Below, one piece after another: positions 40,616-49,814 of a stretch of DNA of 64,000 nucleotides. Under the pieces are notes generated by a model. That model saw only the letters and a list, made by a program, of their open reading frames with translations. It did no database searches and was not told where the DNA came from. How positions within the stretch are numbered: position 1 is the stretch's first letter; each line of letters starts with the position of its first letter. A program made the translations under genes and the position numbers. Source of the DNA: Oceanithermus profundus DSM 14977 (GTDB lineage Bacteria; Deinococcota; Deinococci; Deinococcales; Marinithermaceae); NCBI RefSeq assembly GCF_000183745.1, contig NC_014761.1, forward strand, positions 2,232,001-2,296,000, in the 5' to 3' direction.

Positions 40616-43558
40616 ATGGAAGGCATGGTTGAGGCTCCCGCTCGGAAAAAGCTAATCGAGGTGGCGCTGCCGCTGGAGGACATAAACGAAGCGGCCAGGC
40701 GCGAAAAGTCCATTCGCCACGGGCACCCGTCTACCCTTCACCTCTGGTGGGCGCGGCGGCCGCTGGCGGCCGCCCGGGCGGTCATTTTTGCCCAGATGGT
40801 GGACGACCCTTCGAGCTGGCCCGAGCTGTTCGATACCGAAGAAAAGCAACACCAGGAGCGCGAGAGGTTGTTCGGCATAATCCGCGAGCTGGTCAAGTGG
40901 GAAAACACCACCAACGAAGAAGTGCTGGAAGACGCGCGAGCGGAAATTTGGCGCTCCTGGCAGCGCACTGCAAATGAGTGGCGCAAACACATCGAGGCCA
41001 AGAAGAGCGAGATAAGCGAAGAAGAGTACCAGCGGCTGTGGGAGCTGTTCGACCCCAGCAAGCTGCCCGCCTTTCACGACCCCTTCGCCGGCGGCGGTGC
41101 TTTGCCGCTAGAGGCTCAGCGGCTGGGGCTGGAGGCCTACGCCTCCGACCTGAACCCGGTGGCGGTGCTCATTAACAAAGCGATGATCGAGATACCGCCC
41201 AAGTTTGCCGGGCGGCCGCCGGTAAACCCAAAAGCGCGCGAAGACGCGGGCCTTTTTGGCAAAGACTGGAGCGGCGCCAAGGGGCTGGCCGAAGACGTGC
41301 GCTACTACGGCCAGTGGATGCGCGACGAAGCGGAAAAGCGCATTGGCTACCTCTACCCCAAGGTGAAGATAACCCCCGAGATGGTGGCCAAGCGGCCAGA
41401 CCTGAAACCCTACGAAAACCAGGAGCTAACGGTAATTGCCTGGCTGTGGGCGCGAACCGTTAAGAGCCCTAACCCGGCCTTTGCCCACGTGGAAGTGCCG
41501 CTGGTATCGAGCTTTGTGCTTTCCAGCAAGAAGGGCAAAGAAGCCTGGGTGGAGCCGGTAATCGAGGGTGACAGCTACCGCTTTGAGGTGCGGGTGGGGG
41601 AACCGCCGGAAGAGGCGAAGAAGGGGACGAAGCTTGGCAGGGGAGCGCACTTTAAATGTTTACTTTCGGGTAGTCCTATTGAGCCGGATTATATCAAATC
41701 AGAAGGGCGCGCCGGCCGTATGGGCGCAAGGCTGCTGGCCATTGTTGTTGAAGGTAACCGCGAACGGGTATATATTTCCCCATTGAACGAACATGAAGCA
41801 GTGGCCAAAGATGCCAAGCCGGGCTGGAAACCAGACGTTCCAATTCCACCCGACCCGAGAGCGCTTTGGACTCCTCCTTACGGCCTAACAACATTTGGTG
41901 ACCTTTTTACCCCACGCCAGCTCGTTGCCCTCACCACTTTTTCCGACCTGGTGCAGGAGGCCCGGGCCAAGGCTATAGAAGACGCGCGCAAGGCGGGGCT
42001 GGCGGACGACAGCAAGGGCTTGAACGATGGTGGAACCGGGGCAACGGCGTATGGAGATGCTATTTCTATATTTTTAGCCTTTGCATTAGATAAATGCGCA
42101 AATTTATGCACTTCGCTTACATCCTGGATGAGCGATAGAGGGGCATTCAGAGAAACTTTTGCACGCCAAGCGATACCCATGGTTTGGGATTATGCGGAAG
42201 CGAATCCCTTTAGCAATTCGGGCGGCAATTTTATTTCGGCAATTACTAAAGGAAGCAAAGTGATAGCTTTTTTGCCAGCGACAGTACCAGGGATAGCACT
42301 ACAAAAAGACGCGAGTATACAGAACTTAAGCTTTAATAAAACGATATCTACAGACCCACCTTACTTTGACAACATCGGCTATGCTGACCTTTCCGACTTC
42401 TTTTACGTTTGGCTAAGACGCAGCCTCAAGGGCATTTACCCAGGCTTATTCGCCACCGTGGCCACGCCCAAGGCCGAAGAGCTGGTGGCCACACCTTACC
42501 GCCACGGGGGTAAGGATGCGGCCGAAAAGTTCTTTTTGGAAGGCATGAAAAAGGCCCTGCACAACCTGGCGGAGCAGGCTCACCCGGCGTTTCCCATTAC
42601 CATTTACTACGCTTTCAAACAGTCGAAAACACAGGGCGGCGATACCAGCAGCACGGGGTGGGAAACGTTCTTGGAGGCGGTCATGCAGGCGGGGCTGTCT
42701 ATTGACGGCACCTGGCCTTTGAATACGGAAGGTGCGGGGAGAATTGTTGCAAGAGATACAAACGCTTTGGCGTCATCAATCGTTCTTGTTTGCCGCCGGC
42801 GGCCCGCGAACGCTGCGGCGGCTACCCGCCAGGAGTTCTTGCGAGCGCTGCGGAGTGAGCTACCCGCAGCGTTGCGCGCTTTGCAGGCAGGCAACATTGC
42901 CCCGGTGGACCTGGCCCAGGCTTCGATTGGGCCGGGAATGGCGGTGTATACCCGCTACCGCGAGGTGCTAGCCGCCGACGGCAGCCGGGTGAGCGTGCGC
43001 GACGCGCTGGCGCTCATCAACCAGGTGCTCGACGAGGTACTGGCCGAGCAGGAGGGCGAGTACGACGCCGCCACCCGCTGGGCGGTGGCCTGGTTCGAGC
43101 AAAGCGGTTTTGGCGAGGGTGAGTTTGGCACCGCCGAAACGCTTTCCAAGGCCAAGAACATAGACCTCGACCAGCTGGTGCAGGCGGGCCTGCTAAAAGC
43201 CGAGCGGGGTAAGGTGCGGCTCTTGCGGCCAGACGAGCTGCCAGAAGAAGTTTCGGCGGAGCCGACCGCCTGGGAGATGCTGCACCGGCTGATTTACCGG
43301 CTAAGCACCGCTGGCGAGAAAGGGGCCGGGGAGCTGCTGGCCCAGCTGGGAGGCCGCGCCGAGGCCTCGCGCGAGCTGGCCTACCGCCTCTACCAGATCG
43401 CCGAGCGCAAGGGCTGGGCCCAGGACGCGCTGGGTTACAACGCCCTGGTGCAGAGCTGGCCCGAGGTGGTAAAAGCGGCGCAAACGCAAAAGGCGCAGGC
43501 CGCGGCTCCGAAACAAGAAGGCCTATATAAAGACGGTGCAACTCAAAACGATGAATAA
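40616..43558 (+). CDS. DUF1156 adenine-type DNA methyltransferase
   Basis: 980 residues. The DUF1156 start reads [39 protein letters not shown] (about 11-49). Methyltransferase motif I-like DPFAGGG is at 155-161 and catalytic DPPY at 580-583 ([23 protein letters not shown]). The 400-residue gap between them is typical of this large family (COG1743) and probably includes target recognition. Such enzymes recur in predicted defence loci next to DUF499 ATPases, as here. By eye two stretches (about 41.64-41.82 and 42.03-42.42 kb) are much more AT-rich than the rest, which hints at a recombinant gene. Expected to mark self DNA. Confidence 0.88.
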   Translation: MEGMVEAPARKKLIEVALPLEDINEAARREKSIRHGHPSTLHLWWARRPLAAARAVIFAQMVDDPSSWPELFDTEEKQHQERERLFGIIRELVKWENTTNEEVLEDARAEIWRSWQRTANEWRKHIEAKKSEISEEEYQRLWELFDPSKLPAFHDPFAGGGALPLEAQRLGLEAYASDLNPVAVLINKAMIEIPPKFAGRPPVNPKAREDAGLFGKDWSGAKGLAEDVRYYGQWMRDEAEKRIGYLYPKVKITPEMVAKRPDLKPYENQELTVIAWLWARTVKSPNPAFAHVEVPLVSSFVLSSKKGKEAWVEPVIEGDSYRFEVRVGEPPEEAKKGTKLGRGAHFKCLLSGSPIEPDYIKSEGRAGRMGARLLAIVVEGNRERVYISPLNEHEAVAKDAKPGWKPDVPIPPDPRALWTPPYGLTTFGDLFTPRQLVALTTFSDLVQEARAKAIEDARKAGLADDSKGLNDGGTGATAYGDAISIFLAFALDKCANLCTSLTSWMSDRGAFRETFARQAIPMVWDYAEANPFSNSGGNFISAITKGSKVIAFLPATVPGIALQKDASIQNLSFNKTISTDPPYFDNIGYADLSDFFYVWLRRSLKGIYPGLFATVATPKAEELVATPYRHGGKDAAEKFFLEGMKKALHNLAEQAHPAFPITIYYAFKQSKTQGGDTSSTGWETFLEAVMQAGLSIDGTWPLNTEGAGRIVARDTNALASSIVLVCRRRPANAAAATRQEFLRALRSELPAALRALQAGNIAPVDLAQASIGPGMAVYTRYREVLAADGSRVSVRDALALINQVLDEVLAEQEGEYDAATRWAVAWFEQSGFGEGEFGTAETLSKAKNIDLDQLVQAGLLKAERGKVRLLRPDELPEEVSAEPTAWEMLHRLIYRLSTAGEKGAGELLAQLGGRAEASRELAYRLYQIAERKGWAQDALGYNALVQSWPEVVKAAQTQKAQAAAPKQEGLYKDGATQNDE

Positions 43559-43578
43559 CGCGGTAGCCTGGAGGCAGT

Positions 43579-46500
43579 ATGGCAATTACCAACCACGAGC
43601 GCGTAGGTAGAACCCTGCAAGCGCTGCGCGACGGCCTGGCCCCGTACGTGGCGCGCGAAGCCGAAGAAGCATTAGCCGATCAACGAATTAGCAAACAGAC
43701 GCTGGATAAATTTCTCTCCGACCCTAACCTGCGTGAGCGGCCAATAGCCGAGTGGGATGCCTCGGCCCTGCTACGCTTCATGTGGGATGCCTGGAATAGT
43801 GTCTTTCGCGACTCGCTGGGCCACACCGACCGCAGCCTGGTTTCGGAGCTGCGCGAGTGGCGCAATAGGTGGGCACACCAAAAAGCATTTTCGAGTGATG
43901 ACGTGTTACGCGTCATGGACTCGGCCGAGCGGCTGCTCAAGTCGGTGGGCGGCACCGAGCAGGCGGCGCAGATTGAGCGCGAGCGTAAGGAGCTTTTGCG
44001 CCTCATCTTTGACGAACAGTTACGGAGCGAGCAGCGCAAGGCCAAAACCAAACTGCCCGAAAGCGCCGCGGCCAGTCTGACGCCCTGGCGCGAGGTGATA
44101 GAGCCACACGACGACGTGGCCAGCGGCCACTACCAGCTGGCCGAGTTTGCCGCCGACTTGTGGCAGGTCTACAAGGGTGAGGGGGGCGACGAATACCGCG
44201 ATCCGGTGGAGTTTTTCAGGCGCACCTACCTAACCGAAAGCCTGAGCCAGCTGCTGGTGCGGGCGGCGGAGCGGGCCCAGGGCAAGGGTGGCGACCCGGT
44301 AATTCAGCTGCAAACCAACTTTGGCGGCGGCAAGACCCACTCGATGCTGGCCCTCTACCACATGTTTTCGGGCAAGCGCCCGGCCGACCTGCCGGGGGTG
44401 GAGCAGCTGCTGGCCAAGGCTGGCATAAACGAACTGCCAAAGATGAACCGGGTGGTGCTGGTGGGCAACCGGATGAAGCCCGGCAGCCCCAGCAAGAAAG
44501 AAGACGGCACCGAGGTGCACACCCTCTGGGGCGAGCTGGCCTGGCAGCTGGGGATGGCCGCGGGCGGCCTGGAAGAGGCCCGGCGGGCCTACGAGCTGGT
44601 TCGCAAAGACGACGAAAACGCCACCAATCCGGGCGAGGCGTTGCAGGAGCTACTGCAGCGCTACGCGCCGGCGCTGATTCTGATTGACGAGTGGGTGGCC
44701 TACGCCCGCCAGTTGTTGGAAGAACAACGGCTGCCCGGGGGCGATTTCGAAACCCAGTTTACTTTCGCTCAGGCGCTAACCGAGGCGGTCAAGGCGGTGC
44801 CGCGGACGCTGCTGGTGGTTTCGTTGCCGGCCTCGGACGACGCCGACGAGGTGAACGACATAGAGGTGGGCGGCCGTCGTGGCCGTGAGGCGTTGCGCCG
44901 CTTGCAGAACGTGATTGGCCGTATTGAGTCACCCTGGCGGCCGGCGACCCAGGAAGAAAGCTTTGAGATTGTGCGGCGGCGGCTCTTCAAGCCCATCCGC
45001 GACAACGAGGCGTTCAAGAAGCGCGACTTGACGGCGCGCGCCTTTGCCGACATGTACCGCGAGCAGGCCTCGGAGTTTCCGCCCGACACCCGCGAGGCCG
45101 ACTACGAAAAGCGGATCAGGGCCTCGTACCCCATTCATCCCGAGGTCTTCGACCGGCTCTACAACGACTGGTCGAGCCTGGCCCGCTTCCAGCGAACCCG
45201 CGGCGTGCTGCGGCTGATGGCGGCGGTCATTCACGTGCTCTGGGAAAACGGCGACAAGAGCCCGCTGATTATGCCCGCCTCGCTGCCGCTCGACACCGAC
45301 GAGGTGCAGCGCGAGCTGGTGCGGCACCTGCCCGACAACTGGACCCCGATTATCGACAAAGACATAGACGGCCCCAATTCGCTGCCGGTGGAACTCGACA
45401 ACACCCTGCCCAACCTGGGCCGTTACCAGGCGACGCGGCGGGTGGCGCGAACCATCTTTTTGGGCTCGGCGCCCAACGTGGGGGCAGCGCAACGGGGTCT
45501 GGAGGCGCGGCGCATAAAGCTAGGAGCGGTGATGCCCGGGGAGCAGCCGGCGGCCTTTGGCGACGCCCTGCGCCACCTGGCGAGCCGGGCAACCTATTTG
45601 TATCAGGATGGCGACCGCTACTGGTACGACACCCAGCCGACGGTGGGCAAGCTGGTGGAAGACCGGGCCGAGCAGCTAAAGCGCCAGCCCGAGCGGGTTT
45701 ATGAAGAGCTGGAGCGCCGCCTGCGCAAGGCGCTGGGCAGCAAGGGGGAGTTTGCCGCCGTGCACGCACTGCCGCGCAGCGCGGCCGACGTGCCCGACGA
45801 GATGGAGACGCGGCTGGTGGTGCTGCCGCCAGATAAGCAGTACCGTAGCGGCAACGGCGAGAGCGCGGCCATGAAGCTGGCCCGGGAGATACTGGAAAGC
45901 CGGGGTTCGGCCCCGCGTCACTTCCGCAACGCGCTGGTCTTTTTGGCGGCCGACGAAAACGACTACCACGACCTCGACGAGGCGGCGCGCCGCTACCTGG
46001 CCTGGAAGAGCGTTCTGGACGACAAGGAGCAGCTAAACCTAACCCCCTTCCAGGTGCGTCAGGCCGAGGCGCAGCTGGCCGAGGCCGAGGAGGCGCTGAA
46101 GGCGCGGATACCGCAAACCTACCGCTGGCTTTTGGTTCCTGAGCAGGCCGGGCCGCAAAGCGAAATTGAGATTCGGCCGCTCAACCTGCGCGGCCAGGGT
46201 GAGCTGGCGCCGCGGGCCGCCAAGCGGCTGCTCAAGGAAGAACAGCTGGTGCTGCAGCTGGCGCCCAACGTGTTGCGCAAACACCTGGACGAGGTGCCCC
46301 TTTGGAAAGACGGCCGCCACGTAGAGCTGGAACAGCTGGCGGCTTACTTTGCCAGCTACCCCTATTTGCAACGGCTGCAGAGCCCGCGGGTGCTGCTGGA
46401 GAGCGTGGAGCGAGGTGTGGCTCTGCTGACCTGGTACGTGGACAGCTTTGCCTACGCCGAGGGCTACGACGCGGAAAAGGGGCGTTACGTGGGCCTGGTA

Positions 46501-46941
46501 GCCGGGCAGCAACCGCCCAAGCTGCGGCAGCCGGCCGGGCTGGTGGTGCACCCCGATGTGGCCCAGGAGCAGTTGCAGCGGGAGGTTGCCACCAGCAAGC
46601 CCGGGGCGGCCGAGCCAGCCGCTGCCGGCGGCACAGGGTCGGTGACCGCCGACAAAACGGCCAGCGTGGCCGACGTGGCGGGTGAAAGAAGCGAGGCCGA
46701 CGAGCCCAAGCCGCGGCGCTTTTACGTGAAACGGCGGGTGGACCCGGCCGACCTGACCAAGGCCACCCAGGAGCTGGCCGAAGAGCTGGTGGTGCACCTG
46801 GCCAAGCTGCCGGGCGGCCGGGTAGAAATTACCATTGAAGTAGCAGCTGAAGTGGCCGACGGCATACCGGCCGAGGTGGTGCGGATCGTGCGGGAGAACG
46901 CCACGGCGCTAGGAATGGAGCCGCAGTTTGAGGAGGAGTGA
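43579..46941 (+). CDS. HEPN (Swt1-type)-DUF499 AAA ATPase
   Basis: 1120 residues. The first 120 form a Swt1-like HEPN domain with the R-x4-H motif RNRWAH (Arg95, His100). The DUF499 ATPase has Walker A FGGGKTHS (248-255) and Walker B LILIDEW (Asp370, Glu371). The C-terminal end (about 1050-1120) has an ASK/EVE-like beta-alpha domain. HEPN domains are often RNases in defence and toxin-antitoxin systems; the ATPase probably senses or remodels DNA-protein complexes. It begins 20 bases after the methyltransferase gene, so they are co-transcribed. Probably the commanding or effector component of the system. Confidence 0.86.
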   Translation: MAITNHERVGRTLQALRDGLAPYVAREAEEALADQRISKQTLDKFLSDPNLRERPIAEWDASALLRFMWDAWNSVFRDSLGHTDRSLVSELREWRNRWAHQKAFSSDDVLRVMDSAERLLKSVGGTEQAAQIERERKELLRLIFDEQLRSEQRKAKTKLPESAAASLTPWREVIEPHDDVASGHYQLAEFAADLWQVYKGEGGDEYRDPVEFFRRTYLTESLSQLLVRAAERAQGKGGDPVIQLQTNFGGGKTHSMLALYHMFSGKRPADLPGVEQLLAKAGINELPKMNRVVLVGNRMKPGSPSKKEDGTEVHTLWGELAWQLGMAAGGLEEARRAYELVRKDDENATNPGEALQELLQRYAPALILIDEWVAYARQLLEEQRLPGGDFETQFTFAQALTEAVKAVPRTLLVVSLPASDDADEVNDIEVGGRRGREALRRLQNVIGRIESPWRPATQEESFEIVRRRLFKPIRDNEAFKKRDLTARAFADMYREQASEFPPDTREADYEKRIRASYPIHPEVFDRLYNDWSSLARFQRTRGVLRLMAAVIHVLWENGDKSPLIMPASLPLDTDEVQRELVRHLPDNWTPIIDKDIDGPNSLPVELDNTLPNLGRYQATRRVARTIFLGSAPNVGAAQRGLEARRIKLGAVMPGEQPAAFGDALRHLASRATYLYQDGDRYWYDTQPTVGKLVEDRAEQLKRQPERVYEELERRLRKALGSKGEFAAVHALPRSAADVPDEMETRLVVLPPDKQYRSGNGESAAMKLAREILESRGSAPRHFRNALVFLAADENDYHDLDEAARRYLAWKSVLDDKEQLNLTPFQVRQAEAQLAEAEEALKARIPQTYRWLLVPEQAGPQSEIEIRPLNLRGQGELAPRAAKRLLKEEQLVLQLAPNVLRKHLDEVPLWKDGRHVELEQLAAYFASYPYLQRLQSPRVLLESVERGVALLTWYVDSFAYAEGYDAEKGRYVGLVAGQQPPKLRQPAGLVVHPDVAQEQLQREVATSKPGAAEPAAAGGTGSVTADKTASVADVAGERSEADEPKPRRFYVKRRVDPADLTKATQELAEELVVHLAKLPGGRVEITIEVAAEVADGIPAEVVRIVRENATALGMEPQFEEE

Positions 46942-46961
46942 CGCACGGAGGGGATGCGCGC

Positions 46962-47936
46962 ATGGCCAAACCTTCGCTGTGTAAGGACTTCCTTCGTGCC
47001 AGTTGGTGGACGTGGCACTTCATGAAGCATGGCTACAATCTACGCCTTTTGCCCGGCGAAGAAACGATAACGGACAACCTGCTCATTTACTTGGTCCACA
47101 GGCACCAAAAACAGCTGCGGATTTACAGGTTAAACAAGAGCGAGGAGAGCGAATACGGCGCCGATTGGGAGTGGTGGTTCCATACCCGCCGAACCAAAGA
47201 AGCCGATGTTTGGGTTGGGATGCGAGTACAGGCGAAAAAGCTAAATCCGTGTACTTTGCGCTACGAAAGCCTTGGGAAAGGAGAACAAGCCGACAACTTG
47301 ATTGAGCAAGTACATGAACCGCTCGACAAGTTCATACGGGATATTGCAGAAAAAAAGAAATTTATGGCGCCAATTTATGTATTTTATAACTATTGGTGCT
47401 TGGAAGCGGCCTGTCAAGAAAAGACATTACAGAAGCACGGCGAGCAGACGTGCAGCGATAATACTGTTTTTGACCATGCCGATCATCCATGCAAGAAACA
47501 CCCACCTGGATGCACAATGGCCGACGCCCGCAAGGTCCGCGAATTGATCCGCGGAAAGAAGCCAAGCCACGCTCTGAACTTTTGGAATCTTCACCAAGAA
47601 ATGTTCTGCTGGGCGGACCTTGTGTGCTGCAAAGGCGAGCGCAACCACATGAGTGGTAATGGAACCGTTGGCATCGCGGAACACGTCGAAGAGGTCTTGC
47701 GGTCGCACGGCATCGAAACCAGACATCGCGACCGAGGCCGCAACAATGACGGATACCGTAGTTTTTTAATTGAGTCCCCGCCAACTTACGTTCAAAAAAT
47801 CCTTCAGGGCGAGGAGCTGAGTGAAAGAGAGGCGCTAGAAGTTGACGCCGGTTTCGTTTGGGTGATTTCCGGAGACGACGTGCAGCAGGACGCCGCGTAC
47901 TGCTGTCTCGATTCGCTATACAAGCCGACGGTATGA
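46962..47936 (+). CDS. Putative nuclease-like protein of the island (DUF6615-like)
   Basis: 324 residues. The N-terminal third reads GEETITDNLL, then GADWEWWF (Asp68, Glu70) and VGMRVQAKKL (Gln90, Lys92), a pattern like PD-(D/E)xK nucleases with Gln for the second acid; I recall DUF6615 looking like this, without certainty. A Cys/His-rich stretch (about 150-190: CQEKT, CSDN, HADHPCKKHPPGC) may bind zinc. ATG at 46962 with GGAGGGG; an upstream GTG at 46938 overlaps the ATPase stop and is possible. Lower in GC than its neighbours. It follows the ATPase directly, so it is a likely effector. Confidence 0.65.
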   Translation: MAKPSLCKDFLRASWWTWHFMKHGYNLRLLPGEETITDNLLIYLVHRHQKQLRIYRLNKSEESEYGADWEWWFHTRRTKEADVWVGMRVQAKKLNPCTLRYESLGKGEQADNLIEQVHEPLDKFIRDIAEKKKFMAPIYVFYNYWCLEAACQEKTLQKHGEQTCSDNTVFDHADHPCKKHPPGCTMADARKVRELIRGKKPSHALNFWNLHQEMFCWADLVCCKGERNHMSGNGTVGIAEHVEEVLRSHGIETRHRDRGRNNDGYRSFLIESPPTYVQKILQGEELSEREALEVDAGFVWVISGDDVQQDAAYCCLDSLYKPTV

Positions 47937-47994
47937 CCCTTTGGGCCTGTATGGACGGCGAGGGGCGATTTTCCACCCAACCTTCGGTAGGTTG

Positions 47995-49749
47995 CTACGC
48001 CGGCTGGGCGGCGAAGCTTTCCAGCTCTTCCTTCCAGGGCCCCAGGCCCAGCTCCTCGAGCCGCTCAAGGTAGTAGCGCGCCCCGGCGGCCAGGTTGACG
48101 CGGAAGGCGGCCACCGCCTCGGGGGTGCGGTCGCGGTCGGTGCCGAACTCGCCGGCGACGACCCGCCGCAGGTAGTCGGCGTAGAGGCGCAGCTCCTTGA
48201 CGAAGACGTGGGGCCGGTTCGCCTCGAGCGCCAGCGGGCGGCGGCCGTAGATGTGGTCCACCATCTCCTCGAGCGTCCGCTCGCCCGAGAAGTAGGCCAG
48301 GTTGGGCCCGGGGCAGACGGAGACGCCGGTCTCCTTCATCTGGGGCGGGAAGCGGTACTCCAGGTGGGCGGGCTCGGCCAGGCCGGTGCAGAGGCACTGC
48401 TTCTCGAGCAGCTTTTCGATCTCGCGCCGGTAGGCGTCTTCGGAAAGGCCCAGCGCCTTCAGCTGCTGAATCTTGCGGTGCTGGTAGTTGCGGCTGGCGG
48501 TGCAGATGGGCCGCTCGGTGAACTCGGTGTTGAACTCGAGGTGGCCCTTGGGGCAGGGGCTGCCGGGGTGGCCCTCCTCGTACCACTTGCGGTTCAGGGC
48601 TTCGATCGAGGCCCCGCGCATCACGTTGAAAGGCACCCCCAGCGGCGAGGCGCCGGAGAGGTAGAGGTCCTCTTCGCCCGCGGCCGAGAGGTCCCGGCGG
48701 GTGCGCTCGTCGACCACCGTCACCTCGGGCACGAGCAGGAAGGGCGAGCCCCAGCCCACGGTGTCGAGGCCGTAGCGTTCGCGCAGCATCGCGTGCTCCT
48801 CGGCGGTGCCGACGCCCCCCTGGGCGGTGAAGCGCACCTCGGGCGGCCCCGAGGGCACCGGCCGGCCCAGCTTCTGGAGGGCTTTCTTGTAGATCTCGAA
48901 GAGCGAGGCCACGATCTCGTCGCGCTTGCTCTTCAGCTCCTCGAGGATCGGCCCCATCAGGTACCCCTGCGAGGCGAAGGCGTGGCCGCCGCAGTTGAGG
49001 CCGCTCTCGACCCGGTACTCGCTCACCCACAGCCCCTTCTTGGCCAGGAACTTGCCCTGGGTGAGGGCGCTGCGGGCGTCGGAGACCTTGAGCGCGATCT
49101 GCTTCCGGATCCGGCCCGCTTCGTCGGCGAAGAAGCCGGCGAAGTTCGCCATGTAGCTGTAGAGGCGGGCGTTGAACCCCGCCGAGAGCACGAGCACGCC
49201 CTCGAGGGTGCTCTCGGCGAAGCCGCGCAGGGCGGCGTGGGCGTCGTTGTACTCCACCGGGAGCGGCTCGCGGCCGACGAAGTTGGGCTTGTCGACCTTG
49301 GTCATGACGTTGACCTCGACGCGGCCGGGGGCCAGGCCGGCGCGGATCTCGCGCTCGAGCGCCGCGCGCTCGGCCCCCTCGGCCTCCTGCCAGCGCTCCC
49401 AGGCGCGGCGCAGCGGGCTGGCGTCCGGCAGCAGCGCCAGGTAGCGCCACAGCTCGCTGCCCGGCTCGAGCGGCGCGGTGCGCAGGGCTTCGAAGTCCTC
49501 GCGCACGAGCTCGTCCACCAGGTCCAGATAGGCGGCGGTGCGGCGGGCGCGCGAGTCGGCCTTCAGGTCCTTTTCGATGGGGGCGTAGGCCCGCCCGCGG
49601 CGGCGCGCCCAGTAGGCGCGCATGCGCTCGAGCAGGTCGTCGTCGACGATCGAGATGACCGAGGCGATGCCGTATTTGGCGATCTTCAAGGGCGTGTCCA
49701 CGGTGAACGCGGTGCCCATGACGGGGATGTGAAAGGTGTGCTGTGCCAT
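47995..49749 (-). CDS. Conserved protein of unknown function, cysteine-containing
   Basis: 584 residues, no signal or membrane segments. Glycine-rich segments ESGLNCGGHAFASQGYLMGPILEEL, FTAQGGVGTAEEHAMLRERYGLDTVGWGSPFLLVPE and YLSGASPLGVPFNVMRG resemble phosphate- or flavin-binding barrel loops. Cys residues cluster towards the C-terminus: SPCPKGHL, RPICTAS, KQCLCTG and SVCPGPN, so it might hold a metal or Fe-S cluster. ATG at 49749 with AGGAG. High GC like core genes, thus a host gene bordering the island. I cannot name a family. Confidence 0.7.
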   Translation of the reverse strand: MAQHTFHIPVMGTAFTVDTPLKIAKYGIASVISIVDDDLLERMRAYWARRRGRAYAPIEKDLKADSRARRTAAYLDLVDELVREDFEALRTAPLEPGSELWRYLALLPDASPLRRAWERWQEAEGAERAALEREIRAGLAPGRVEVNVMTKVDKPNFVGREPLPVEYNDAHAALRGFAESTLEGVLVLSAGFNARLYSYMANFAGFFADEAGRIRKQIALKVSDARSALTQGKFLAKKGLWVSEYRVESGLNCGGHAFASQGYLMGPILEELKSKRDEIVASLFEIYKKALQKLGRPVPSGPPEVRFTAQGGVGTAEEHAMLRERYGLDTVGWGSPFLLVPEVTVVDERTRRDLSAAGEEDLYLSGASPLGVPFNVMRGASIEALNRKWYEEGHPGSPCPKGHLEFNTEFTERPICTASRNYQHRKIQQLKALGLSEDAYRREIEKLLEKQCLCTGLAEPAHLEYRFPPQMKETGVSVCPGPNLAYFSGERTLEEMVDHIYGRRPLALEANRPHVFVKELRLYADYLRRVVAGEFGTDRDRTPEAVAAFRVNLAAGARYYLERLEELGLGPWKEELESFAAQPA

Positions 49750-49814
49750 GCAAACTCCTGAGCCGAACCTCGCTCCAGCCTACCGGATTTCCCGTGAGAA
49801 AGGGCGGACCCGGT

